From Acidimicrobiia bacterium UBA5794 (GTDB taxonomy: Bacteria; Actinomycetota; Acidimicrobiia; Spongiisociales; UBA5794): a DNA stretch of 64,000 nucleotides. Under the pieces are notes generated by a model that saw only the letters and a program-made list of their open reading frames with translations, was not told the DNA's origin and ran no database searches. Positions 35,156 through 44,160 of this stretch are shown in pieces. The DNA lies in contig DIDS01000017.1 of NCBI GenBank assembly GCA_002418265.1, forward strand, positions 62,001-126,000, written 5' to 3'. The position numbers and the translations under genes were made by a program. The first letter of the stretch is position 1; each line of letters starts with the position of its first letter.

Positions 35156-35767
35156 ATGGACACCATGACCACATTGCTCGCAGTTCGCCATGGCGAGGTC
35201 GCGAATCCAAACCATGTCGTCTATGGGGATCTCCCCGGGTTCGATCTGGGGCCGAGAGGCGTGCTTGAGGCCCAAGCAGCGGCCGAATACCTGTCGAATT
35301 TCAACGTTGACGCCGTTGTGGCCTCACCCCTGACGAGAGCGGTGTCCACCGCAACGGCAATTGCAGATCGCGTCGGAATCCCCCTCACCATTGAACCTGA
35401 CTTCACCGAATGGAACCTCAATCCCGCCTGGATCGGTGTGTGCTGGGAAGACCTACCAACCGCCTTCCCCGGCCAGCTCGCGGCGTATCTCGCGACACCC
35501 GACCGATTGGACTTTGCACACGAAACACTTGAGGATCTCGCGACCCGAATGCGTCTCGGGGCTCTCCGGAGCGTCCCGTACCCGGGATCGGAGGTCGTCA
35601 TCGTGTCTCATCAGGATCCCATCTCCTCACTGATTCTCTCTCTTACCGGTCAACCACTGTCAGCACTGCTGAATTCTCCACCACCCCATGCTTCGGTGAC
35701 CCGCATCGTCGGATCGGTGACATCGGGTTGGACCGTACAGAACCGCTGGGAGCCGAACATCGGGTGA
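35156..35767 (+). CDS. Histidine phosphatase family protein
   Basis: Phosphoglycerate-mutase-like phosphatase of about 203 residues. The catalytic RHG motif is in LAVRHGEVANP, with YGDLPGFDLGPRG, SPLTRAVSTATAI and the second histidine in VIVSHQDPI. Similar actinobacterial proteins include phosphatases of varied substrates, so none is assigned. Three in-frame starts (GTG 35150, ATG 35156, ATG 35165) are close together with no clear ribosome binding site. Confidence 0.88.
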   Translation: MDTMTTLLAVRHGEVANPNHVVYGDLPGFDLGPRGVLEAQAAAEYLSNFNVDAVVASPLTRAVSTATAIADRVGIPLTIEPDFTEWNLNPAWIGVCWEDLPTAFPGQLAAYLATPDRLDFAHETLEDLATRMRLGALRSVPYPGSEVVIVSHQDPISSLILSLTGQPLSALLNSPPPHASVTRIVGSVTSGWTVQNRWEPNIG

Positions 35768-35854
35768 GCTCGGCCGTTCGACGACGGGCAGGCTCACTAC
35801 CATCTGTTCAGTCCTCGAGGTAAAGACATCTTCAACAGAACGGATGAGAGGGCA

Positions 35855-36565
35855 GTGCGTCGTCTTTCATTGATATTCGCATCGCTTGCGGCCGCAACAA
35901 TCGTGGTCGGATTGACTGCATTCGCTTTCGAGCCTGCAGGGTTCTCGGGCAGTTCGGTGGCGCTCATATCGCTCGGGCTTCTTCTGTGCACGATGACTGC
36001 AGTAACAGGCTTTCTTCTCGTGCGGGCACCCTGGGGGCGGTGGGGATTGTGTGGAGTCACCGGCGCCGCCATGGTTCTCGCGACCACCAACCAGACCGCC
36101 ATGGTCTTCGGTGTGATGGCGCTTGGGGCAGTCGCCATTGTCGGACTTGCCGGGCCGTGGGTCCGCTTCTGGGTTCGCCAACAGCCGGTTTCTGATGGCC
36201 TAAACACGGTTGCGGTCTCGTTGGTTGCCGTCGCACCCGTCGCCCCCCTCATCGTTGGTCTTGCTGCATACGATGAATCCCATTGGCTCCATTGGTTGGC
36301 AGCGGTGGTTGCTGTCGGATCGTCGTTCCTCTACGCACGCGGCTTGCCGGGGGGACTCTGGCTCCTTCGGCTCGCAGTTCCCGTGTCGGGAATCGCCGCG
36401 TTCACGGTCTGCCCACTACCCTCTGCGCTGTTGGTCGGGGTTGGATCGCTGGCCGTTGGGCTGCTCGCGTGGCTTCCGGGTGCCGCAGCCGTCACGGCAA
36501 CACCGACACCTCCCCTCCCTGCCCCACGGCCGCTACGCAAGGTTCGCGCCGATGCTGACGACTGA
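35855..36565 (+). CDS. Uncharacterised membrane protein
   Basis: 236 residues with roughly seven hydrophobic segments evenly spread and a short Pro/Ala-rich, polar tail. I recognise no family. The GTG start is preceded by GAGAGGG at good spacing. The following small membrane protein gene overlaps its 3' end by 14 bases, so the two probably form a unit. Confidence 0.65.
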   Translation: MRRLSLIFASLAAATIVVGLTAFAFEPAGFSGSSVALISLGLLLCTMTAVTGFLLVRAPWGRWGLCGVTGAAMVLATTNQTAMVFGVMALGAVAIVGLAGPWVRFWVRQQPVSDGLNTVAVSLVAVAPVAPLIVGLAAYDESHWLHWLAAVVAVGSSFLYARGLPGGLWLLRLAVPVSGIAAFTVCPLPSALLVGVGSLAVGLLAWLPGAAAVTATPTPPLPAPRPLRKVRADADD

Positions 36566-36959
36566 CAAGCTCTCGATCGCGACAAGCACGGCGTTCGGCG
36601 GGGTTGCAGGGTTTCTCATCTTCGATTGGTCAGGTGCGGTCGTCGGAGCGGTGATCGGCGGATTGTTTGCCTTCGGCGCGGCCAAGGCTCGGGTTCGCCC
36701 CATGGTGGCAACGACAACCTTCGTTGGGGCAGCTGCTGGAGCATTGATCGGCTCCTCGATTGTCGAAACCATCTGTCTCCCTGATTCCTGCGTTGGCCTT
36801 GAGATCGGCGCTGCGCTCGTCGTAGGGATTGCGTCACTCATCGGTGTCGGTCTGGTTGCCGCGCTGGTCACCCGATCATTCGATGAGTACGAAGAAAGCG
36901 TCGCCGCTGGCAAAGAACCCCCAACCCCCGGCTGCGAGCTCCCAGAATCACAGGACTAG
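36552..36959 (+). CDS. Uncharacterised small membrane protein
   Basis: 135 residues with four hydrophobic, Gly/Ala-rich segments (for example GAVVGAVIGGLFAFGAA and AALVVGIASLIGVGLVAALV) and an acidic tail. Glycine-zipper-like repeats are visible; no family is recognised. Start chosen at the ATG within the end of the preceding gene, since the frame upstream is only a shadow of that gene. Confidence 0.6.
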   Translation: MLTTDKLSIATSTAFGGVAGFLIFDWSGAVVGAVIGGLFAFGAAKARVRPMVATTTFVGAAAGALIGSSIVETICLPDSCVGLEIGAALVVGIASLIGVGLVAALVTRSFDEYEESVAAGKEPPTPGCELPESQD

Positions 36960-36970
36960 CAGAAGCTCTG

Positions 36971-37000
36971 CGTCTGACGTCTGACTTCTGACTTCAGACC
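36971..37000 (-). repeat. TGAAGTCAGAAGTCAGACGTCAGA repeat at the fabF stop
   Basis: Read on the minus strand, tandem 7-10-base units of the GTCAGA type start at the fabF stop; the TGA of fabF is the first TGA of the repeat. Sister copies lie at 43941-43959 (also supplying a stop) and 57242-57275 (right after ilvC). All three run in the direction of the upstream gene. Confidence 0.65.
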
Positions 37001-38238
37001 CTTCCGAAAATGAGCGATACGTTGTGGCCACCGAATCCGAAGGAGTTCGTCATCGCCGTTGCGATGTCGATCTTCCGCGCCTCGTTCGGGACATAGTCGA
37101 GGTCGCAGTCCGGATCCGGAGTCGTGTAGTTGATCGTTGGGGGCAAGATGCCGTCGCGAATCGCAAGGAGACACGCTACCGATTCGATGGCACCCGCCGC
37201 TCCGAGCAGGTGTCCGGTCATCGACTTGGTGGATGACACTGGGATCGTGTAGGCGGCTTCCCCGAACGCAAGCTTGATCGCAGCAGTCTCGGTCTTGTCG
37301 TTGGCCTCGGTCGAGGTTCCGTGGGCGTTGATGTAGTCAAGTTCACCGGGCTCCATGCCAGCCTCGGCGAGTGCACCTTGCATTGCTCTGGCTGCGCCCG
37401 CTCCCCCGGGTCGAGGAAGCGTGATGTGATAGCCATCGGCTGACATGCCGTAGCCGAGAAGCTCCCCGTAGATGGTGGCGCCCCTCGCCAAGGCGTGTTC
37501 ATATTCCTCCATGATGACCACGGCTGCACCCTCCCCCATGACGAAGCCGTCCCGGTCTGCGTCAAAAGGACGGGAAGCACCGGCCGGGTCGTCGTTGTTC
37601 GTGCTCAAGGCTCTCGCTTGGGCAAAACCACCCATCGCGAAACGTGTGATGCTTGCCTCCGCCCCACCGGCGACCATCACATCGGCAGCACCTCGCTGGA
37701 TCACCGCTGCGGCATCCCCAATCGCATTCGCCGACGCCGCACACGCTGTAACCGTCGTGCTGTTGGGTCCGTACAGATGGAAGTCGATGGAAGCAACGCC
37801 CCCAGCCATGTTGGAGATGATCTTTGCGATCCCGAGTGGAGACATCCGGCTCGGCCCCCGTTCGAACATCACCTTCATCTGCTCTTCCATGGTGTCGATA
37901 CCGCCGATACCCGTTCCGGCAAGAACTCCAGCTCGAAGTGCTTCTGGGTCGTCCTCCTCGTAGGAAAGACCGGCGTCGTTCAGCGCTTGTTGGGTGGCAA
38001 CCCAGAACAGCTGGGAACTTCGGTCGAGACGGCGGGCGTCCTTCCGTGACATGAACAACTCGATGTCGAAGTCCTTGATCTCAGCACCGATGTGGGTTGT
38101 CATGTCCGAGGTATCGATGTTTTCGATTGTCGAGACTCCACTCTTGCCGGCAAGGATGTTCGACCAGAAGGTGTCGACATCCGCACCGAGCGACGTGATG
38201 GTCCCAAGACCGGTAACGACGACTCGCCGTTGCGTCAT
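36994..38238 (-). CDS. fabF: Beta-ketoacyl-ACP synthase II (FabF)
   Basis: Condenses malonyl-ACP with acyl-ACP during fatty-acid elongation. The 414-residue thiolase fold has the active-site cysteine in TACAASANA and the two histidines in NAHGTSTEANDKTE and KSMTGHLLGAAG. AAGGAATC precedes the ATG. Last gene of the fabD-fabH-fabG-acpP-fabF operon, 9 bases after acpP. The stop lies within a repeat. Confidence 0.96.
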   Translation of the reverse strand: MTQRRVVVTGLGTITSLGADVDTFWSNILAGKSGVSTIENIDTSDMTTHIGAEIKDFDIELFMSRKDARRLDRSSQLFWVATQQALNDAGLSYEEDDPEALRAGVLAGTGIGGIDTMEEQMKVMFERGPSRMSPLGIAKIISNMAGGVASIDFHLYGPNSTTVTACAASANAIGDAAAVIQRGAADVMVAGGAEASITRFAMGGFAQARALSTNNDDPAGASRPFDADRDGFVMGEGAAVVIMEEYEHALARGATIYGELLGYGMSADGYHITLPRPGGAGAARAMQGALAEAGMEPGELDYINAHGTSTEANDKTETAAIKLAFGEAAYTIPVSSTKSMTGHLLGAAGAIESVACLLAIRDGILPPTINYTTPDPDCDLDYVPNEARKIDIATAMTNSFGFGGHNVSLIFGRV

Positions 38239-38247
38239 GATGATTCC

Positions 38248-38493
38248 TTAGGCGTTGAGCTTCTTTTCGACCAGGTCGACTGCCTCGCCAACCGTTACGA
38301 GAGATTCCGCTTCCTCGTCGGGAATCTGTACGCCGAAGTTGTCCTCGAGTGCCATGAGTAGCTCAACAACGCCGAGCGAATCGATCTCAAGGTCTTCCTC
38401 AAAGGTTGCACTCATCGTGATCTTGTCCTCATCAAGACCAAGTTCCTCAACGAGAAGCTCCTTCATCTTCGATTCGATGTCGTTCCTGTCCAT
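38248..38493 (-). CDS. acpP: Acyl carrier protein
   Basis: 81-residue, acidic four-helix carrier with the phosphopantetheine serine in the motif DSLGVVEL near residue 39. A strong AGGAGGG lies upstream of the ATG. Its place between fabG and fabF is the classical type II fatty-acid synthesis arrangement, so it is the primary ACP rather than a secondary-metabolism carrier. Confidence 0.96.
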   Translation of the reverse strand: MDRNDIESKMKELLVEELGLDEDKITMSATFEEDLEIDSLGVVELLMALEDNFGVQIPDEEAESLVTVGEAVDLVEKKLNA

Positions 38494-38514
38494 GGCTTTC
38501 GCCCTCCTGCTGGT

Positions 38515-39249
38515 TCAGAGTGCCAGACCACCGTCGACGACGATCGTTTGGCCCGTGATGTACGACGCTTCGTCGGAGGCAAGATAGCCAACTACGGAAG
38601 CGACCTCCTCAGGCGACCCGAGCCGCCCAAGGGAGATCTGGTGTGCTGCAGCGTCGATGACTTCGTCACCGAGCGCATCGGTCATGTCGGTTGCGATGAA
38701 TCCGGGAGCGACCGCGTTGACGGTGATGCCACGTGAGCCGACCTCTTTCGCCATCGATTTTGTGAACCCGATGATGCCTGCCTTTGACGCCGCGTAGTTC
38801 GCCTGACCGGGATTGCCCGAAACACCCGACACCGACGAAACACTGATGATGCGACCACCTTTCGCCCTGATCATGCCACGGAGTGCAGCCTTTGTGCACA
38901 GATACACGGATCGTAGGTTCGTGGTGATGACCCGATCCCATTGGTCGACACTCATCCGAAGGACCAGGCCATCGTCGGTGATTCCGGCATTGTTGACCAA
39001 CACCGTGACCGGGCCAAGCTCTTCGGAAATCGTCGTGAACATGTCATCGACCTCGTTGACGTCTCCGACATTGGCCTTGATCGCAACGGCCCTCCCACCG
39101 CTGGCGACGATCTGTGCAACGACTTCTTCGGCCTTGGCCGAGCTCGATGCATAATTGACGCCGACTGCGAAACCGTCCGACGCGAGTCGCAGGGCGATGG
39201 CGCGACCAATGCCGCGCGATGCGCCTGTTACAAGGGCAACCTTGCTCAC
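38515..39249 (-). CDS. fabG: 3-oxoacyl-ACP reductase FabG
   Basis: NADPH-dependent short-chain reductase of 244 residues. The cofactor motif is TGASRGIGRAIA, then NNAG, the catalytic Ser in ISVSSVSG and YxxxK in YAASKAG. GTG start overlaps the fabH stop by 4 bases (GTGA). Context assigns it to fatty-acid elongation. Confidence 0.95.
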   Translation of the reverse strand: MSKVALVTGASRGIGRAIALRLASDGFAVGVNYASSSAKAEEVVAQIVASGGRAVAIKANVGDVNEVDDMFTTISEELGPVTVLVNNAGITDDGLVLRMSVDQWDRVITTNLRSVYLCTKAALRGMIRAKGGRIISVSSVSGVSGNPGQANYAASKAGIIGFTKSMAKEVGSRGITVNAVAPGFIATDMTDALGDEVIDAAAHQISLGRLGSPEEVASVVGYLASDEASYITGQTIVVDGGLAL

Positions 39250-40307
39250 GTTTGAAAGACCAGGTGACGTGAACGCATGATCTCAAGGCCGGTCATGTCA
39301 GGCTCAGGAAGCTCGTCGTCAATCGTGCTGATCGGTGTGATCCGGTTCCCCCACTTGATCGCTACCCCACCCCATGTGAAACCGGCGCCGAATGCGACAA
39401 AGATCAACTTGCCCCCGGGTGCAACGCGACCCTCGTCAAGAGCTTCGGACAACGCGATCGGGATGGTCGCGGCCGACGTATTGCCGTATTTGTGGATGTT
39501 GATGTAGACCTTGTCTTCGTCGGCACGGATCCTCCGGCGGACGGCGTCAATGATCCGGACGTTGGCCTGGTGCGGCACTACCAGATCAATCTCCTCAGCA
39601 GTCCAGCCAGCCTTCTCGGTCGCTTCGATCGTGCACTCGCCCATCTTGACGACGGCGTTCTTGAACACTTCCGAACCATCCATGATGATCGCGAGGGCAG
39701 CATCCGATCCGATGAACTCGGTCCCCAAACCGGTCGCGGTCAGGGCGGGTGCGCCGCCGCCGTCGGCTCCAAGCACCATCGACATAACACCGACAGGATC
39801 ATCTGTGGCTTCCACGACGACGGCTCCTGCACCGTCACCGAAGAGCACGGCGGTCTCACGCACATCAAGGTTGAGATAGCTGGTGAGGCGTTCCGAACCG
39901 ATGACAAGCACGGTCTTTGCGGTTCCTGTTGCAATGAGGCCGTGTGCCACGGACAGGCCATAGATGAATCCGGTACAGCCTGCGTTGATGTCCGAAGCAG
40001 CCGCGTTGACAGCTCCCAGTTTGATCTGGACATAGCACGCAGTCGAGGGAATCTGTCGGTCAGGTGTACACGTTGCGACGACCACATAGTCAAGATCTGT
40101 GGCGTCGACTCCAGCCGCCGCAAGCGCCCGTTTGGCAGCAAGCGTCGCCATGTCTGAGTTCTGAACGTGCGCCACGTGGCGCTCCTTGATGCCCGATCGT
40201 GTGGTGATCCACTCGTCGCTGGTGTCAACAACCGTTGCAAGCTCGGCATTGGTCACAAACGGTTGCGGGATACATCTGCCCCAACCGGTGATCGTCGCGT
40301 TCTTCAT
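39246..40307 (-). CDS. fabH: Beta-ketoacyl-ACP synthase III (FabH)
   Basis: Starts fatty-acid synthesis by joining an acyl-CoA primer to malonyl-ACP. The triad is visible: Cys in DINAGCTGFIYG, His in VVPHQANVRI and Asn in YGNTSAAT. Start at MKNATITGWG (353 residues), preceded by AAGGGAT. The C-terminus runs about 25 residues past the usual FabH end (after GGVAIKWG), an unusual tail of unknown meaning. Primer preference is not deduced. Confidence 0.95.
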   Translation of the reverse strand: MKNATITGWGRCIPQPFVTNAELATVVDTSDEWITTRSGIKERHVAHVQNSDMATLAAKRALAAAGVDATDLDYVVVATCTPDRQIPSTACYVQIKLGAVNAAASDINAGCTGFIYGLSVAHGLIATGTAKTVLVIGSERLTSYLNLDVRETAVLFGDGAGAVVVEATDDPVGVMSMVLGADGGGAPALTATGLGTEFIGSDAALAIIMDGSEVFKNAVVKMGECTIEATEKAGWTAEEIDLVVPHQANVRIIDAVRRRIRADEDKVYINIHKYGNTSAATIPIALSEALDEGRVAPGGKLIFVAFGAGFTWGGVAIKWGNRITPISTIDDELPEPDMTGLEIMRSRHLVFQT

Positions 40308-40347
40308 CGGATCCCTTCCCTGACAGTCCGGGTCATTGTACGGAAGG

Positions 40348-41283
40348 TCATTGTACGGACAGCTCCTCGGCCACCGAGCGTGCTTCTTCGATTGTTGAAA
40401 CAATCTTCACATCCGACCCCGGCACGGTTCGCTTGGCGAGTCCGGCCGTCACGTCACCCGGACCGACATGAACGAAGGTTTTGATCCCGGCATCGGCGAT
40501 GTTGAGAAGGGTTTCGTGGAATCGCACCGGTGCCGTGAGCTGATCCGAAAGCGTCTGTCTGGCATCGGTCGTTGCTTGAGCCGTTGCGTTTGCATACACA
40601 TCAAACTGCGCCGGTGCGAATTCGGTTGACCGCAATGCCTCGTCAAGTGCATGGGCGGCATCGGCCATGAACGGTGAATGAAATCCCCCGGCAACGTCAA
40701 GGGCAATCGCTCGCCGCACCCCAAGGTCACGGGCATTTTCGACAAGCCATGCAATGTCGTCCGAGCCCCCAGCAACGACGACCTGACCCGGGGCGTTGAG
40801 GTTCGCGACGTAGAGCTTTCCTCCATCGGCTCGCCGCCTCTCTGCAACAGACTCGGCGGTCTCAGCGTCCATACCGAGTAACGCAGCCATACCCGACGAT
40901 TGAGAAGCGGCACATTTCGCCATAGCCTCCCCACGCTTTGCGACGAGCGCAAGGCCGTCAAGGTACGACAAAGCGCCCGCTGCGGCGAATGCGGTGTATT
41001 CACCGAGCGAATGACCCGCAGCCGCCCTGGGAGGGGCCGACACCATCGATGCGAACTCGTCATAGAGTGCATAGGAGGTCGCAAACAGCGCCGGTTGTGC
41101 GTGTTGTGTCTCGGTCAGGATCTCCTGCGGACCGTTCTCGATCAGCTCGTTGAGGTTCCAACCGAGCGTTGTGTTGGCAGCATCGCCGAACAGATCGGGG
41201 CGAGCCGCCCGAACGTCCTGGCACATACCAACGGCTTGACTTCCTTGACCGGGAAAGAGTACGGCGTAGTTCATCTTCGTCAT
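40348..41283 (-). CDS. fabD: Malonyl-CoA:ACP transacylase FabD
   Basis: Transfers malonyl groups to ACP. The 311-residue protein has the FPGQGSQ start, the nucleophile serine in AAGHSLGEYTA, and later histidine in GGFHSPFM. It is first in the fab operon as drawn, 78 bases after the aminotransferase start-side gene on the same strand. Either of two ATGs (41283, 41274) could be used; the ribosome binding site GGAG lies close to the first. Confidence 0.95.
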   Translation of the reverse strand: MTKMNYAVLFPGQGSQAVGMCQDVRAARPDLFGDAANTTLGWNLNELIENGPQEILTETQHAQPALFATSYALYDEFASMVSAPPRAAAGHSLGEYTAFAAAGALSYLDGLALVAKRGEAMAKCAASQSSGMAALLGMDAETAESVAERRRADGGKLYVANLNAPGQVVVAGGSDDIAWLVENARDLGVRRAIALDVAGGFHSPFMADAAHALDEALRSTEFAPAQFDVYANATAQATTDARQTLSDQLTAPVRFHETLLNIADAGIKTFVHVGPGDVTAGLAKRTVPGSDVKIVSTIEEARSVAEELSVQ

Positions 41284-41361
41284 CCGCTCCAGTCTGGCAT
41301 GGCGGGCTCCACACTTTCCACAGGCCACCAACGATGCACGGGAAGTGGTGTCCTTTCCCTG

Positions 41362-42543
41362 TTATCGCGACGGGTCGCGTGCCAGGTATCGACGGATGCT
41401 GCGCACCGCCTGGCCAATCCGCATCGAGTTCTCGACAAGTGCAAACCGCACATGGGTGTCACCTGACGGTCCAAATCCGACGCCGGGACTGACCGCGACG
41501 GCGGCGTTGTCCAACAGATCAAGGGTGAACGCAAGACTTCCCATGTGGGCATGACTCTCGGGGATCTTCGCCCAAACAAACATCGTTGCTTCCGGAGCAT
41601 CAACGATCCATCCGGCGTTCGCCAGCCCCTCGACCAGTGTGTCTCTTCTGATTTTGTACTCGTCGACGACTTCATCGATGTAGGCATCGTGTTCGTTGAG
41701 TGCAATGATTGATGCGATCTGGATCGGTTGGAAGGTTCCGTAATCAAGATACGACTTGAGCTGACCGAGCGCTCCCACCATTTCTGCGTTGCCGACCACG
41801 AAACCGACACGCCACCCAGCCATCGAATGGGACTTGGAGAGGGTGTAGAGCTCAACGGCCACATCCTTTGCACCGTCCACCTGGAGCAGGGATGGGGGTT
41901 GATAGCCGTCGAAGGCGATGTCGGCATAGGCGAAGTCGTGGACGAGCGCGACATCGTTGCGGTGTGCGAAATCGACGAGACGTTTGAAGAAGTCGAGATC
42001 GACCGAAACGGTTGTTGGGTTGTGCGGAAACGACGTGACGATGACCCGTGGCTTTGGCCACGACGTGCGGAAAGCCGCTGTGAGTCGCTCAAAGAAATCG
42101 ATGTCGGTGCTGAGATGAACTCGCCGGACTTCGGCACCGGCGAGGACGGGTGCATAGATGTGGATGGGGTACGACGGTTCGGGGACCAGGGCGACGTCGC
42201 CGGGTTGCACGAGGGTCCACATGAGGTGGGACAGGCCCTCTTTTGCACCAATCGTGTTGATGACCTCCGTGTTGGGGTCGAGCTGAACACCGTATGCCCG
42301 TTGGTAGCGTTCGGCGACAGCCTTGCGCAGGTTCGGGATGCCACGCGACGCTGAATACCGATGGTTCTTGGATTGTCGTGCCGCTTCAACGAGCTTGTCC
42401 ACGACCCCCTCTGGCGACGGGATGTCAGGATTCCCAAACCCGAGATCAACAACGTCGATCCCGGCTCGGCGTGCTTCAAGCTTGCGCTGGTTCACCTCGG
42501 CAAAGACGTACGGCGGGAGATTGTCGATACGTCTGAAATCCAT
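41362..42543 (-). CDS. Class I/II PLP-dependent aminotransferase
   Basis: 393-residue fold-type I aminotransferase. The PLP lysine is in LYTLSKSHSMAGWRVGF, with FGNPDIPSPEGV, PHNPTT and HDFAYADIAFDG. The overall pattern resembles the AlaC/aspartate aminotransferase-like group that makes alanine or handles aromatic and aspartate substrates; the substrate is not settled. Start at MDFRRIDNLPPYVFAEV; upstream in-frame codons are not conserved-looking. It precedes fabD on the same strand. Confidence 0.9.
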   Translation of the reverse strand: MDFRRIDNLPPYVFAEVNQRKLEARRAGIDVVDLGFGNPDIPSPEGVVDKLVEAARQSKNHRYSASRGIPNLRKAVAERYQRAYGVQLDPNTEVINTIGAKEGLSHLMWTLVQPGDVALVPEPSYPIHIYAPVLAGAEVRRVHLSTDIDFFERLTAAFRTSWPKPRVIVTSFPHNPTTVSVDLDFFKRLVDFAHRNDVALVHDFAYADIAFDGYQPPSLLQVDGAKDVAVELYTLSKSHSMAGWRVGFVVGNAEMVGALGQLKSYLDYGTFQPIQIASIIALNEHDAYIDEVVDEYKIRRDTLVEGLANAGWIVDAPEATMFVWAKIPESHAHMGSLAFTLDLLDNAAVAVSPGVGFGPSGDTHVRFALVENSMRIGQAVRSIRRYLARDPSR

Positions 42544-42598
42544 GGCATGACAATAGATCACTCCCGCACACATCCGACAGACACACCCGTGCGGATCC

Positions 42599-43018
42599 CT
42601 ACCGAGGAAGAAAGCGCTTCACGCCATCGGGGAGTATCCCGGCCCCCCATGCAAAGAGGGACCGAACCATGTCAAGGGAATCGATTGAGCCGTCCCAATG
42701 TTCGAGCACAATCGTCTCGTCTACACCATGCATGAGATGGTCGATGGCGAGTGAAATCAAAATGACGTCGTCGAGCCTGCCGATTCCCACCAGAAAGTCC
42801 GGGATCACATCGATCGGTGAAATGACGTATCCCGCAACGGCGCCCACGACCATCTTGCGGCGGATTGAGACCCGTGGATCCCGCATCAGCCGAGCGAACA
42901 GCTTGGTCACGTTTGGGAGCACGAGGGCAACCTCACCTGCAATGTCTTGCCACGAACGGGGCGGCACGGGGGGGCTTGCATCAACCGCACCGAGGTCGGC
43001 ACCGGATTCAACCGACAC
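42599..43018 (-). CDS. DUF1232 family membrane-associated protein
   Basis: About 139 residues with the DUF1232 core RRKMVVGAVAGYVISPIDVIPDFLVGIGRLDDVI, a short hydrophobic hairpin with the signature SPIDxIPD. Function unknown. The GTG start overlaps the ROK kinase 3' end by 11 bases; no good ribosome binding site is seen, so the exact start is open. Confidence 0.82.
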   Translation of the reverse strand: MSVESGADLGAVDASPPVPPRSWQDIAGEVALVLPNVTKLFARLMRDPRVSIRRKMVVGAVAGYVISPIDVIPDFLVGIGRLDDVILISLAIDHLMHGVDETIVLEHWDGSIDSLDMVRSLFAWGAGILPDGVKRFLPR

Positions 43019-43934
43019 GAGCAAGATCCGCCGCCGCCATCGCCGCACCGATCGCTCCCGCCGAGGGGCCAAGGGATGCAACCTGAATCGTTGGTGGCAC
43101 CCTCAGGTTCCCGCCATGCACCGAATCCACCACAATTCGTCTTGCGGGCCCAACGATCGACTCCCCGACGGAACCGAGCCCTCCGCCGACGATCACGATC
43201 TCGGGATCAAAGATGGCAATGAGATCCGATAGTCCGTTGCCGAAGGCCCGTCCAACCTCGGCCACAAGAGCACGAGCCGTCTCTTCCCCGGCATCTGCTG
43301 CGGCAACGATCGTTTCGCCGATGACTTCACTCCCCTGCAGGCTTCCTGCAAGGGAGCCATCAGGGTTGGCAGCAATGACTTCCCTGGCCAACCGGGCAAG
43401 AGCCGGACCCGATGCCCTGGTCTCCCAGCATCCACGCTTGCCACAGTCACAGAGCAGACCTCCTTCTGCGACCCGGACGTGTCCCCACTCTCCCGCAAAG
43501 GACTCGCCGCGATACACGGAGCCATCGATCACGATCGCTCCCCCGATACCCGTACCAAGTGTCACGAGCAGTCCGTTGCGGTAGCCAACTCCTGCTCCCG
43601 TCGTGAACTCTGCGAGGGCGGCCACGTTGGCGTCGTTGTCGACGACGATCGGGACTTCGTATCGAGCTGCGAGCAACGATCGAATGGGAATCTCGGTGCC
43701 GGGAACGTGCGGTCCCCACACAAAGACACCATCGGCAACACGAACGAGCCCTGCAACGCCAACACCGATGGCGTCGATGGGACCTTCGGCCACTTCGTCG
43801 ATCGCCCCAATCAGGGCATCGATCGTCGGAGTTGATCGATCGAGCACCGACCGCTGTTCAGCAACGATCCGGCCATCGTCCATCGCTACAGCGAGGGCTT
43901 TTGTCCCGCCAATATCCACACCAATGACTGTCAT
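43008..43934 (-). CDS. ROK family glucokinase-like sugar kinase
   Basis: 308-residue ROK protein. The phosphate loop is GVDIGGTKALAV, then DNDANVAALAE with the catalytic aspartate, GTGIGGAIV and the zinc-binding motif CDCGKRGCWE. Absence of an N-terminal helix-turn-helix indicates a kinase, not a repressor. Glucose is the likely substrate by family. The dispersed GTCAGA repeat sits just upstream of its start. Confidence 0.9.
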   Translation of the reverse strand: MTVIGVDIGGTKALAVAMDDGRIVAEQRSVLDRSTPTIDALIGAIDEVAEGPIDAIGVGVAGLVRVADGVFVWGPHVPGTEIPIRSLLAARYEVPIVVDNDANVAALAEFTTGAGVGYRNGLLVTLGTGIGGAIVIDGSVYRGESFAGEWGHVRVAEGGLLCDCGKRGCWETRASGPALARLAREVIAANPDGSLAGSLQGSEVIGETIVAAADAGEETARALVAEVGRAFGNGLSDLIAIFDPEIVIVGGGLGSVGESIVGPARRIVVDSVHGGNLRVPPTIQVASLGPSAGAIGAAMAAADLARVG

Positions 43935-43940
43935 GTCCGC

Positions 43941-43959
43941 TTTCTGACTTCTGACTTCA
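43941..43959 (-). repeat. TGAAGTCAGAAGTCAGA repeat at a gene 3' end
   Basis: Read on the minus strand the repeat begins with the TGA stop of the 67-residue gene and ends a few bases before the ROK kinase ATG. Same family and orientation rule as the copies at fabF and ilvC. Confidence 0.65.
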
Positions 43960-44160
43960 ATCAACCCGAATGTGTTGTGGCCCCGTACCGTCTTCGTCGT
44001 CACCATCGGGTGGCCGTACCTTTTCAACAATGCCTCTTGACATGGCGCTCAGGGCTGCGAACACTTCAAAGCCTGCCTTGCCAAGATGAATCGCTGCACG
44101 CCGAGCGCCCGTGACGAGTGGGTCGGGGCCCGACGGCCCCTCCTTTGCTTCATCGGTCAT
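43957..44160 (-). CDS. Small uncharacterised protein coupled to arsA
   Basis: 67 residues with a helical middle (AAIHLGKAGFEVFAALSAMSRGIVEKV) between polar, acidic ends. The ATG overlaps the arsA stop by 4 bases, which is the main reason to accept it as a gene. No family is recognised; a small helical partner of the ATPase is a guess from context. Confidence 0.6.
   Translation of the reverse strand: MTDEAKEGPSGPDPLVTGARRAAIHLGKAGFEVFAALSAMSRGIVEKVRPPDGDDEDGTGPQHIRVD

Noticed and set aside
41280..42479. 399-codon minus-strand frame overlapping the aminotransferase
   Set aside because: Same strand, different frame; Ser/Arg/Thr-rich shadow of a clear PLP enzyme.
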